Positions 1 through 8,869 of a stretch of 64,000 bases of DNA are shown here, piece after piece. The notes beneath the pieces were generated by a model that was not told where the DNA came from, did not search any database, and saw nothing but the letters and a program-made list of their open reading frames with translations. A program made the translations under genes and the position numbers. The stretch lies in NCBI RefSeq assembly GCF_964019485.1, contig NZ_OZ026448.1, positions 868,001 to 932,000 of the forward strand, written 5' to 3'. Source of the DNA: Spiroplasma endosymbiont of Agriotes lineatus (GTDB lineage: Bacteria > Bacillota_I > Bacilli_A > Mycoplasmatales > Nriv7). Within the stretch, counting starts at the first letter, position 1. Every line of letters begins with the position of its first letter.

Positions 1-721
1 AATAACTTAATCAATAATCAAACCACTCAGCTTGATCATTAGGATTAAAAAAAAATTCCAATTCCATTTGTTCAAATTCTCTTGTTCGAAAAATAAAGTG
101 TCCCGGAGTAATTTCATTACGAAAAGCTTTTCCAATCTGACCAACCCCAAAGGGTAATTTCTTTCTTAAACTTTGTTGAATATTTTTGAAATTTACAAAA
201 ATTCCTTGCGCTGTTTCTGGTCGTAAATAAACAACAACTTGATCATTTACTAAAACCCCTTGTTGAGTTTTGAACATCAAATCAAATGAACGAACCGATG
301 TAAAATTATTATTCTTACAATTAGGGCACACAACTTGATGTTCTTTTAATAAGGCTTGCAATTCATCAGCACGCAATTTTTGAAAATCAACAGTCACATT
401 GCTTAACAAATGATCCACTCGAAACCGCTTAATACAACTTTTACAATCCACAAATAAATCGTAAAAATTATCAAGATGCCCTGAAGCCTTCCAAACACTA
501 CTATTCATAATAATGGCACTATCCAGTCCAACATTCAAAGGATGCTTTGTCACAAACCGTTCCCATCACAAATGTTGTAAACGATTTTTCAACTGTGCTC
601 CCAACGGGCCATAATCCCAACTATTACTTAACCCACCATAAATTTGCGAACCTTGAAAAACAAAGCCACACTCCTTCAAATGATTAACTAACAATTCCAT
701 TCTCTTATTAATATCAGCCAT
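1..721 (-). CDS. glyS: Glycyl-tRNA synthetase, N-terminal part (cut by window edge)
   Basis: Class II homodimeric glycyl-tRNA synthetase, which charges tRNA-Gly with glycine in the cytoplasm. The reading frame starts at the ATG whose first base is 721 and stays open to the left edge if TGA is read as Trp (TGA codons near 555 and 11). The protein starts [20 protein letters not shown] and has the family's [20 protein letters not shown] segment, then a zinc-finger-like CKSC...CPNC pair at about residues 90-140 and class II motif 2 ([20 protein letters not shown]) at about residue 200. The last stretch reads on through the window edge, so the catalytic C-terminal half and anticodon-binding domain lie outside. 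A good promoter lies at 865-893. Family assignment is secure; this is the alpha2-type enzyme, not the bacterial GlyQ/GlyS pair. Confidence 0.95.
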
Positions 722-864
722 AGTAACCCCGCTCTAAAAAACAAAGACCCGAGACATTATTCATTCAAATAATACTTAAGTAAAACCCGAGTTCTTCACA
801 ATAATTGTATTAAATTTTTATTTATTTTTATATATGCAATAGCGATATCTAAATGCATCAAGTA

Positions 865-893
865 AGTATAGAATATACCGTATATTTTGTCAA
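865..893 (-). promoter_or_regulatory. Sigma-A promoter of glyS
   Basis: Reading the minus strand, a perfect TTGACA (888-893) is followed after 17 bases by TATACT (865-870). It points at glyS, leaving a leader of about 140 bases. The outer edge of the -35 box is 14 bp from the end of the R-type repeat that begins at 908. Confidence 0.75.
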
Positions 894-907
894 CCTATTA
901 TAAGGGG

Positions 908-1138
908 GGCCGCGTTTAGTTTTCTTAGGTATTGCTTTGAAAAAGTAAAACAATCAACTAATTATATTATTTAATTACTAAACTAACACTGCCTTTCTTG
1001 TTATTGTCATTTTTATTCATTACCATTGTATCATATTATTGAATTTTTACACAATAAAAATTATTAATATTATTAAATTTCCACTAATATATATTAATTT
1101 ATATTTTTACTTACTTAAATGTATTATATTTATTTGTA
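908..1138 (-). repeat. R-type terminal-repeat element arm (R1) with outward promoter
   Basis: The arm starts with the end sequence GGCCGCGTTTAGTTTTCTTA and is an inverted copy of 2489-2716, so the two arms flank IS copy A. Read on the minus strand it contains a promoter-like pair (TTATTG, 16 bases, TATGAT near 1020-1050) facing glyS. Other R copies are at 2489, 10158, 30182, 37995 and 49019. No coding capacity is seen. The IS appears to have inserted into an older element of about 0.6 kb with long inverted ends. Confidence 0.7.
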
Positions 1139-1208
1139 TATACTACAATAATGCCTTTATTAATTCATGGATTGGCAACTGGATTGGCAACCCTTTTTAG
1201 GGCAATTT

Positions 1209-2000
1209 TTATATAGACATTTGTTTTCTAAAAGTAACTGGAGATAAATAATTTAAACTGCCATGTATTCTAAGATTATTGTATCAATTAATGTAATCAA
1301 ATAATTCAAGTTCTAATTGTGCAAGATCATTTAATTTTCTACCATTAATAAATTCTGTTTTAAAAACTTTATAAGTTGCTTCAGCAACTGCATTATCATA
1401 TGGACAACCCTTCGCACTCAATGATCTTTGAATTTTAAATGTAGATAATAATTGATCAATTATATTATTTTTAAACTCATTACCTCGGTCGGTATGAAAT
1501 ATTTCAATTTTTAATAATGGTCTAGTAATTCGCACAATAGCTTGATAAACCAACTCCGTATTTTTATTTGGTCCGGAACTATAACCAACAATCTCGCGAT
1601 TATACAAATCAATTAGGAGACATACATAAAATCATTTAAAACCCACTTTTATATAAGTTAAGTCACTAACGATAATTTCATTTATTTTTCTATTATTAAA
1701 GTCTCGGTTTACAATGTTATTTACTGGATCATTATTTACTTGAATATTTTTGCATTTAAGTCTTGTTTTTGTGTACTTTGATATCAAATTATTGTTTTTC
1801 ATAATGTTTCTAATTTTGCGTCTAGATAGGTTAATACTTTTATGAGTTAATACTACTTTGATTTTTCGAGCTCCATAGACTTGGTGGCTTTCGTTAAATA
1901 CACTGATAATTTCTTGATTATAATTATTCACTATTTTCCTTGTGTATTTATTAATTTGATAATAGTAATTGGATTTTGAAATATTTAATAATTTACACAT
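1209..2000 (-). CDS. IS3-family transposase OrfB, DDE integrase (copy A)
   Basis: 263 residues if counted from the internal ATG at 2000; the frame is open further upstream to the orfA overlap. It has an N-terminal HTH_21-type region (SKSNYYYQINKYTRK, YGARKIKVVL) and an rve integrase core: first Asp in VSDLTYIKV, second in FHTDRGNEF, and Glu in NAVAEATYKVFKTEF. TGA codons supply Trp in GFKWFYVC and YINWYNN. All catalytic residues are present, so this copy could be active. The product is probably made mainly as an OrfAB fusion. Confidence 0.9.
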
Positions 2001-2041
2001 TTTTCTTATTGAATATTTTTTCTTATTGCTATTAATTATTG

Positions 2042-2320
2042 TTATTTTTTGGCCATTATCAGTGCGAATTGCTTTAAAATGTCATTTTCCATTTTTAAGT
2101 CTTTAAGTTCTTTTCGTAAAGTTATTATTTCATTTTCTTCTAGTTTGCGATTGTCTTTTGCTTTAAATGAACCAGAATTATTATAATTTTTAACTCAACT
2201 ATAAATAGTTGGTTTTGGTAAATTATATTTTTTCCCTAAATTAATAACACTTTTGCCATTTTTGTATAGCATGACAATTTGTTTTTTAAATTCTTCAGAG
2301 TATGAGGTTTTATTTCCCAT
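2042..2320 (-). CDS. IS3-family transposase OrfA (copy A)
   Basis: 92 residues, starting [20 protein letters not shown]. This is the helix-turn-helix DNA-binding protein of IS3 elements (HTH around residues 8-45, IYSWVKNYN), followed by a leucine-rich coiled coil with the [19 protein letters not shown] heptads. It ends MAKK-stop at a run of six A residues (GCC AAA AAA TAA). The orfB frame lies one base back (-1) and is open through this point, so an OrfAB fusion by programmed -1 frameshifting is likely, as known for IS150. Shine-Dalgarno AGAAAGAAGG lies ahead of the start. Confidence 0.9.
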
Positions 2321-2488
2321 TTTTATATTCCTTCTTTCTTAATAATTTCGAAGTCTATATAATTATGGTCCAACTTATTGTAGCCTATCCATAGAAATCA
2401 GAAAAGAAATATATAAAAATTCATTATGAAATAAATATAATAATAAAAATGATGATAGTTGAATTAATTATAAAGGTAATGCTGTAAC

Positions 2489-2716
2489 AAACAAATATAA
2501 TAGATTTAAGTAAGTAAAAATATAAATTAATATATATTAGTAAAAATTTAATAATATTAATAATTTTTATTGTGTAAAAATTCAATAATATGATAGAATG
2601 GTAATGAATAAAAATGACAATAAAAAGAAGGGTAGGGTTAGTTTAGTAATTAAATAATATAATTAGCTGATTGTTTTACTTCTTCAAAACAATACCTAAG
2701 AAAACTAAACGCGACC
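2489..2716 (+). repeat. R-type element arm (R2), inverted partner of R1
   Basis: It matches the reverse complement of 908-1138 and ends ...AAACTAAACGCGACC. On the plus strand it holds TTATTG-16 bases-TATGAT and reads outward, here into the 3' side of a convergent pseudogene. Confidence 0.7.
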
Positions 2717-2743
2717 TTCATTAGTTTAAAGTTAGCAATATAT

Positions 2744-2776
2744 AAAAATTCCTTGTAAAATTACAAGGAATTTTTT
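2744..2776 (-). terminator. Rho-independent terminator after aldo/keto reductase pseudogene
   Basis: A 15-bp perfect stem (AAAAATTCCTTGTAA with its complement) with a 2-base loop, flanked by A and T runs. It is placed right after the stop codon of the minus-strand gene and could act in both directions. Confidence 0.8.
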
Positions 2777-3610
2777 CTAATTCCCAAAATCAAAATTATT
2801 AGAATCAGGGCCTTTTCGTGATTGTGGTAAACTATCAATTCACTTCATATGTTCATCACTAATTTTAAAATCATCAATCACACTATTTTCAATAATCCGC
2901 GCCTTATGCATTGACTTTAGAATTATTAAACTTTGATGTTGATAAGTTCATCGTAAAAATAATTGTTGAATTGTTTTATTATATTCACGAGCAATCTGTT
3001 CACAACCTTCTGGTAAAGAATCATGATATTTCATTGTCCCCCAACCAATAATTACAATATTATTTTTTTGATGATATGCTAATTCCGTTTGATTTAATCC
3101 TGGATGAAACTCAATTTGATTAGCAACCGGTAACTCTTTAGCATCTTGTTTTAATTGTTCTAACTGTTAAATATTAAAATTACTAACGCCAATCGCACAA
3201 GCTTTTTTAGCATGATATATTTCTTCTAATAATTCTCAAGCAATTTTGCGATTATTTCACGGTCAATGCATTAAAAATAAATCAACAAATTCCAAACCTA
3301 ATTTTTCTAACGAGTTATCAATCTCTTGTAAATACTGTTCTTTTGTTAATTCATTACCTCAAAGTTTCGTTATAACAAAAATTTCACTGCAAGAAATATT
3401 ACTTTCTTTAATTGCTTGACAAATGATTTATTCATTCCCATAAATTTTAGCCGTATCACAATATGCCGATAACCCTGATTTAAGGCTTCTAAAATGGCTT
3501 GCTTACCTAATTTCATTATTTTCAATTTTATATGTTCCAAAACTCATAATTGGCATCATAATACCATTATGTAATTTAACTTTTTCATCTAAAATAGTAC
3601 TTTTTTTCAT
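2777..3610 (-). pseudogene. Aldo/keto reductase, broken (copy 1)
   Basis: The start MKKSTILDEKVKLHNGIMMP is typical of AKR proteins, and downstream pieces match the family in other frames: GYRHI then DTAKIYGNE (catalytic Asp/Tyr region), IGVSNFN, and the C-terminal part. These NADPH-dependent oxidoreductases reduce aldehydes and ketones. Reading is broken by a frameshift after IENNEIR, a one-base shift between GYRHI and DTAKIYGNE, a TAA after DTAKIYGNE, and a TAA replacing the residue after GVSNFNI. The span (834 bp, about 277 codons) fits a full-length AKR. The second copy (10446-11279) carries the same lesions, so decay preceded the duplication. Confidence 0.85.
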
Positions 3611-3653
3611 AAAAAACACCTTTATAAACATTTATTTACTATATTTCGTTTTA

Positions 3654-3743
3654 TGGCGGAGAGTACGGGGTTCGAACCCGTGGAATCCTTTCGAATTCAT
3701 CACCTTTCCAAGATGACTGTTTAAACCACTCACACAACTCTCC
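3654..3743 (-). tRNA. tRNA-Ser (GGA), copy 1
   Basis: 90 nt including encoded CCA. Acceptor stem GGAGAGT pairs with ACTCTCC, the anticodon loop TTGGAAA gives anticodon GGA (reads UCC/UCU), a long variable arm is present as expected for tRNA-Ser, and the T-loop is GGTTCGAACCC. Confidence 0.93.
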
Positions 3744-3754
3744 AGTGGTGCTGC

Positions 3755-3831
3755 CGCCGGTTAAGGAGAATTGAACTCTTGACCTCGCCCCCCTTACAAT
3801 GAGTGTGCTCTACTGATTGATCCAAACCGGC
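3755..3831 (-). tRNA. Decayed tRNA-Thr-like gene (TGT), probably non-functional, copy 1
   Basis: Acceptor GCCGGTT pairs perfectly with AACCGGC, and a loop ATTGTAA would give anticodon TGT (Thr). The D stem and T stem have mismatches, the anticodon stem contains an A-G mismatch and G-T pairs, the variable region is about three bases too long, and the position expected to encode CCA reads GCA. It lies 11 bp upstream of tRNA-Ser on the same strand. I read it as a degenerate tRNA-Thr. Confidence 0.55.
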
Positions 3832-3855
3832 CCGGCAATTAATATTTCCTTCTCC

Positions 3856-3884
3856 ATTATAACTTGTTTTCAATATTAAATAAA
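3856..3884 (-). promoter_or_regulatory. Candidate promoter of the tRNA-Thr-like/tRNA-Ser unit
   Basis: TATAAT (3856-3861, minus strand) with a weak -35 (TTTATT, 3879-3884) at 17 bp. An identical copy is at 11525-11553. Confidence 0.4.
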
Positions 3885-4940
3885 TGATAATAAAATATCA
3901 TCTAAATTTTCTCATTTATCTTGATCACAAAAAAGAAAATTATTTTTAATATTTAGTTTCTTTTTTGTGATCAGTTTATTAATCTCATTTTTAAAATATT
4001 CATAAGCTACTTTATTTTGCTTTGTTCTCAAATTAACACCTTCAAGTAGTCCTAATCCCATAATAAAAATTTGTGCATAATATTTCCTGTTTTGTAATTT
4101 TAGTAATTGTTTGCCGCCATAATGGATATTCATTAGTATTTTGGAAGATAACTATTTGTGAATTTTTATGAAAAGAAATAGAACCCCTACCAACACTCAA
4201 ATAATTCTGTAAAGTTCAATAACTATATTGATGTTGTGATTTAATGCCTTTATTAGTAATAAAATTATTTTTCTCATAAGGTAAATAACCATTTTCTTTT
4301 AAAATATTTTTCAATCATTGATATTTAATTACAACACAATTATTATCATCTTCATAATAACTAATATGATCAACAGATAATTTTCTTAAAATATTTAAAT
4401 CGTTTTGAATAACAGCTTTAGAATATCCTTTTAAATTATAAAATAAATCAATTGCTTGATTTTTAAAACCATTAGTTAATGCTTTATTAATTTGATTAAC
4501 ATAATTAATATTATCACAATAATTATTTTGTGATAATACAGCCCTACTAAACGAAATTACTTTTCATATTAAACGATTGACACCATAACTATTTCATAAC
4601 AAAAATAATTCATCATTATCATTACAATGTAATTCTAAATTATATTCAATAATATTACTTGCTAATGGTTGTAATATGTTTAAAATTCGCTTTCATTGTT
4701 CAAAATCAAGGTCACGAGAACAATTAACAGCAATATATATTGTTTGTAACTGTTGTAAATTTTCTTGCTCACGAATTATTTCTTGTTCAATATTATCAAT
4801 AATAATATTGAAATCTTATTTAACAATTAATTTTTGATTAATAATTTGCAATTGATGATTTCTATCATTTTTAATAAAAAGATTTACAAATAAATTAAAA
4901 TACATTTTAACTTGAATTAAACTTAATTTTTTTTCTTCCT
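3876..4940 (-). pseudogene. Hypothetical protein, broken (copy 1)
   Basis: I do not recognise the family. A long Asn/Ile-rich frame reads EEKKLSLIQVKMYFNLF near its start, has a TAA after QKLIVK, then stays open for about 250 codons (with TGA as Trp) through KNILKENGYLPYEKNNF, until a frameshift near 4120-4135. The C-terminus continues in another frame as MNIHYGGKQLLKLQNRKYYA and ends DDILLSFI. No start codon is visible ahead of EEKKLS. Its 5' end overlaps the 3' end of the upstream membrane-protein pseudogene, suggesting an old two-gene operon. Confidence 0.6.
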
Positions 4941-6010
4941 AATAATCAAATCGTAATCGCGATAACAAAAAACATAATCAAAATAATCATTAATCAAATT
5001 CATAAACAGCGACGATTTATTGCCCGCTTTAATTCATACATTTCATATGGATTAATAATTTCATAACCATAAAAACCAATAATATTAGCTTTTCTTTTAC
5101 TAAAAAAATAATATTTAATACTTGTAAAAAAACAAGGCAAATAATATTCCTGTTAAAATAATAATTTCTGTTGTTAAATCTCTAATCGTCATATCTAAAA
5201 TTAAAAAACCAAAAATTTTTGGTTGGATTGCTCCTGATAATCCACAAAGAATAGCAATGATCATAGCACCAATAAATATACAAAGGAAAAGCTACTCAGT
5301 TAATAATAATACTACGAATATGCATTTTTCGATAATTAGCGATAATAAAATTAGGAATAACATTATTTCCTAATTTAGCTTTTTTTAAATATCCTTCCAC
5401 TTCTTTTTTAATTTTAATTCAATCAAATAAAGAAATAAAAAATAAACCTAATGACACAATACATAATGATATCATTAAAATTGAATGAGGAATTAAATTT
5501 TCATTGTCAATAACAATATTTTGGTGCTTTAAAAATCATAAAATTAACGGTATTGAAGAAAAGATTATTCCTAAAAAACCAATAATCATTGTTAAAACCA
5601 AACGATATTTTTTATTACAAATCTCATTAGCAATTTCCTTAGGAATAGTTTTTAAACTTAACGAACGATAAGATAATTATTGTGCTTCTGGTTCGTGGTT
5701 CATTATAAGATAAATATAGTTCTTGATGTGATTTTTGATATAGTATTGGACTATAATCATTATGATTATCTTCTAAAAAATCATTAGGTGATGAATCTAA
5801 TATTTGTTGTTGTGGATATCGATAAGAGTTATTGTTGTCGCATTTTGTTGATACGGCTTCCCGCCAAATTCACGATTATAACCATTTTTAGGGCTATAAA
5901 TTCTTGCTTTTGGTAAATTATAATTTTTTTCATAATATGATGTTGGTTCTTTAATATCAGAATTAAAACATTTTTTATCATCAACTGTAAATTCATAACG
6001 ATTATTAATT
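4923..6010 (-). pseudogene. Membrane protein, 3' part after IS256 insertion (copy 1)
   Basis: This is the downstream fragment of a gene whose 5' end is at 7340-7492, split by the IS256-family element at 6011-7339. Pieces read INNRYEFTVDDKKCFNSD, then a Tyr/Gln-rich hydrophilic stretch, then SLKTIPKEIANEICNKKYRL followed by about four membrane segments, and the end NRRCLWIWLMIILIMFFVIA. There are frameshifts near 5690-5860, a TAA after HEPEAQ, a one-base insertion near 5274 that is absent from copy 2, and a shift in the T-run near 5128. Family unknown. Confidence 0.65.
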
Positions 6011-7339
6011 GGGATTGTACAATTAACCTGTGTCTCTAAGTAATTAACTTAAATTCACTCTGCTCTGTCTTCAAATTTTATCATTAAATGTGAAATTGCA
6101 CTACCCCAATTTTGAATTGACATTGTTCATTTTTTAGTCATATTTTGAAATGCTAAATAAAATATTTTAAAAACTGATAAATCATTAGGAAAAATCTTTT
6201 TATTTTTAATGACTTTTCTTGATTGACTATTAACAGACTCTATTGCATTAGTTGTATAAATAATTATTCTAAATTCTTGAGGATATTCAAGAAAAATTAT
6301 TAAATTATCTCAGTTATTTTTTCATGATTTAGCAATTTGGGGGTATTTTTTATCTCACTTTTCAGCAAAATTGTCTAAAGCAACTAACGCTATTTCTTCA
6401 TTAATTGCTGTATAAATTGATTTTAAATCATTAGCTACCAGTTTGCGATCTTTGTAAGGAACAAATTTTAAACTATTACGAATTTGATGAACAATACATA
6501 ATTGATGTTGTGTTTTTGAAAAAACAGCTTCTATTGCATCAGACATTCCTGTTAAATTATCACTACAAGCAACAAGAATATCTTGTAATCCGCGATTTTT
6601 CATTTCCGTAAGATTATTCAGTCAAAATTTGGCTCCCTCATTTTCACTAATTCACATTCCTAAAATATCTTTTAAGCTATTTATATTAATTCCTAAGGCA
6701 AGATAAACTGCTTTATTTATTATTCGTTTATCTTGCTTTACTTTAACAACAATACAATCAAAATAAACAATCTGATAAATCTTCTCTAAATGTTTAATTT
6801 GTCACATTTTAACTTCTTCAATAATATCATTAGTTATTTGAATAATTAAACTTTCTGAAACTTCTGCTCCGTGATAGAATCCTTGCAATTGTGCTTTGAT
6901 ATCAGAAATTGTCATTCCTCTTGCATATAAAGAAATTACTTTTTGATCAAAGTTATCAAATTTTCTTTGTCTTTTTGGAATAATTACTGGTTCAAAAGTA
7001 CTATTTCGATCTCTTGGTACATCAATTACGATTGAACCATTTTTAAGTAATAATGGTTTTTTGTGTGTTGCCATTTCTTTTATTATGATTCTCATCAGTT
7101 TCAAGATGATCTTTAATTTCCGTATTTAACATTCTTTCAGTTAATTTTTTGATAAATTCCTGAAAAATATTATTACTTTTAAATAAATTTTGTGGATTAT
7201 CAATATTTTCTAAAAAATAATCAACAACTTTAGCAATTGTATCAGGTTCTTTTTTTATTTTTTTTTGTCATTTTCTGTTCTCCTTCGTTTAAGTATAATT
7301 CAGAATGAATTATCGAGACACAGAATTTTGGACAGCCCC
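6011..7339 (-). mobile_element. IS256-family element, copy 1
   Basis: 1329 bp, with ends related to GGGGCTGTCCAA...TGTGTCTC on the right and GGGATTGTACAATTAACCTG on the left (read inwards). One transposase gene fills it. It interrupts a membrane-protein gene. An 8-bp target duplication was not convincingly seen. Related copies: 13679, 40188, 56130 (fragment), 59998 (end only), 63032. Confidence 0.85.
6049..7271 (-). pseudogene. IS256/Mutator-type transposase, frameshifted (copy 1)
   Basis: About 400 residues in the intact form, starting MTKK and ending in RAEWI. The catalytic Asp residues sit in [11 protein letters not shown] and VACSDNLTGM, and the Glu in TTNAIESVNSQ. The frame is broken by one extra A in the poly-A after the start codon (7250-7268) and one extra T near 7050; the remaining C-terminal 340 residues are open with TGA as Trp. 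Confidence 0.85.
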
Positions 7340-7492
7340 GATTAATAATACTCGAGGAACATCATTTTGCTTTTGTTTTCTTTCGCAAGGAAAATATGGA
7401 TCAAGTTGCTCTGCCTTTAATTTATTATCATTAAGTCGCTTTTGTTCTACTTTATTAAAAAACTTATCCATTATTTTTTCTTTTCATGACAT
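7340..7492 (-). pseudogene. Membrane protein, 5' fragment before IS256 insertion (copy 1)
   Basis: It starts at the ATG at 7492 (MSWKEKIMDKFFNKVEQKR) and runs to PRVLL at the IS256 junction; the natural continuation is INNRYEFTVDD at 6010. It lies 29 bp after the stop of the 84-aa membrane protein gene, so the two were probably co-transcribed. Confidence 0.6.
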
Positions 7493-7521
7493 ATCTTATT
7501 GCCTACCTTATAAAAATATAA

Positions 7522-7776
7522 CTATTTATTTTTTAATGCTTGCCTCATTTTAATTATTTCTGATTCAATATTATAAATTAATTTTTCATTTTTAAACTTT
7601 TCTCAAGATGAATTTTTAATATTACGATTGCGATAACTAATAACTAATAAAATTGCACTAATAATTGCAATAAATACTATCCCAATAATAATACAAGATA
7701 TAATTAAATGTTGAATTAATAAATTTTGACCTAAAATATTAATATAATCTTTTTCACTACTTAGAAATAGTTGCAA
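7522..7776 (-). CDS. Small membrane protein, 84 aa, TTG start (copy 1)
   Basis: The start is TTG at 7776, supported by AGAAGG 8-13 bases upstream; no ATG is available. The product begins LQLFLSSEKDYINILGQNL, has one long hydrophobic segment (about residues 20-47, HLIISCIIIGIVFIAIISAI) and a charged tail SYRNRNIKNSSWEKF. Family unknown. A promoter is seen at 7816-7843, and an R-repeat remnant begins 14 bp beyond its -35. Identical copy at 15190-15444. Confidence 0.65.
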
Positions 7777-7815
7777 AATAATTACCTTCTTTTATTATCT
7801 TTAAATTACATAATG

Positions 7816-7843
7816 ATTATATCGTAATCATTACATTTTTTAA
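7816..7843 (-). promoter_or_regulatory. Candidate promoter of the 84-aa membrane protein
   Basis: TATAAT (7816-7821) and TTAAAA (7838-7843) spaced by 16 bp, facing the gene. Copy 2 at 15484-15511. Confidence 0.5.
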
Positions 7844-7857
7844 ATAATTAATTTTAG

Positions 7858-7890
7858 GTGGTTGCGTTTAGTTTTCTTAGGTATTGCTTT
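7858..7890 (-). repeat. R-type element end remnant (R3, copy 1)
   Basis: GGTTGCGTTTAGTTTTCTTA followed by GGTATTGCTTTGAAGAAG; the rest of the element has been replaced by IS5-like DNA from about 7894. Confidence 0.65.
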
Positions 7891-8072
7891 GAAGAAGTAG
7901 ACTTCTTGCATAACCTATCAAAATAATTGCAAATATTTGTAAAAAAGACACTAATAGCAATTTATAATTTTAATTAATTATGTCTTTTATTTAAAAATTT
8001 AATATTTTGCCACAATAAAAAAATGATTTTATTATTTAAATTATTTAATTTTAAATAAATCTTCTATGCTAA

Positions 8073-8823
8073 CTATAATAATTGCAAATTATATATAAAT
8101 TGAGGCAATTAAATTAAATCTTAAACTAAATCGTTTTCTACGATTACGATATTTTTCTGTGATAATTTTAAATTTTTTAAGAACAGCAAAAATATTTTTA
8201 ATAACAATTCTCATTGTTAAAATTATTTTATTATGTTGTTTTTGTGCTTTATTTAAAGGGTTTTTCTTTGTTTTCTTTGTGTGTATTAAAACATTATTAT
8301 GATTTTTTTGTATTCCTTGATAACCACTATCAACTATTAATTTGGTATTTTTTAAAATTGAGATTTTTGATTCTTTAAATAAAGCATAATCATGTTTTTT
8401 TCCAAGCGAAAAATTTGTTGCAATAATTTTTTTGGTTTCTTGTTCGATAATTACTTGTGTTTTAATGGTGTGTTTTTTCTTTTTTCCTGAATAAGATTGT
8501 TTTTGTCTTTTTTTGGGCGTTGAATTGGTGTTTCTGTTGCATCAATAATAATTGTTTTATCATTAAAATAATCATTTATTAGCGTTTTTTTACCAGCAAC
8601 TTGTTGAAAATCAGAGTGTTTAATTAATATATCTTCAATTCATTTGATATTTCGATAACAACTAGATTCACTAATATCAAAACTTTTACCAAGATGAAAA
8701 AAAAGTACGTTATTCTCGTCAATATGATAAAGTCATTAATAACCGATTTTCTAAGGATAATTTATTATTTTTACCATCTTTTTTAAATTTTTCTATTTCA
8801 GCTACTTATAAAATATCTAACAT
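8073..8823 (-). pseudogene. IS5-family-like transposase, broken (copy 1)
   Basis: Pieces match DDE transposases of the IS5 type: an N-terminal helix-turn-helix (SFDISESSCYRNIKWIED), the first catalytic Asp in TIIIDATETPIQRPKK, a second in LIVDSGYQGIQK and a C-terminal NIFAVLKKFKIITEKYRNRR. The reading frame is broken by a TAA near the start (LDIL-stop), a shift near YWRE and another after TPIQRPKK. Its right end was cut by IS copy B at 8841. Non-coding DNA lies between 7891 and 8072. Confidence 0.7.
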
Positions 8824-8869
8824 TTTATTAAAAGTAACTTTGGATTGGCAACCCTTTTTAGGACAATTT

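Larger units (their letters stand above)
1180..2391 (-). mobile_element. IS3-family (IS150-like) insertion sequence, copy A, intact
   Basis: The element is 1212 bp with imperfect terminal inverted repeats, TGGATTGGCAACCC at the left and TGGATAGGCTACAAT at the right (read inwards). It carries two overlapping-frame genes, orfA and orfB, in the usual IS3 arrangement. Both are open. It is the outermost of three same-orientation copies (A, B, C) bounding the duplicated segments. Just outside its left end a 12-base copy of the IS terminus is repeated (1168-1179), a possible relic of an earlier insertion. Confidence 0.9.
1180..8840. repeat. Tandem duplication, unit 1 (IS copy A plus 6.45-kb segment)
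   Basis: This stretch is repeated almost base for base at 8841-16508, with an offset of 7661 that becomes 7669 after two 4-base insertions in IS copy B and 7668 after a 1-base difference near 5274. A third IS copy (C) closes the array. The structure is what unequal recombination between directly repeated IS copies would produce. Confidence 0.93.

Noticed and set aside
721..864. T-box leader ahead of glyS
   Set aside because: The direct repeat ACCCGAG and possible pairings were considered, but no T-box sequence, specifier loop or terminator/antiterminator could be recognised.
3755..3831. Reading the tRNA-like gene as tRNA-Tyr (GTA)
   Set aside because: That needs the loop to shift by one base, removing T33 and worsening the anticodon stem; TGT with T33 and A37 fits better.
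7305..7553. Plus-strand 82-codon frame across the IS256 right end
   Set aside because: It lies antisense to the IS terminus and the membrane-protein 5' fragment; it has no ribosome site and repeats only because the segment is duplicated.
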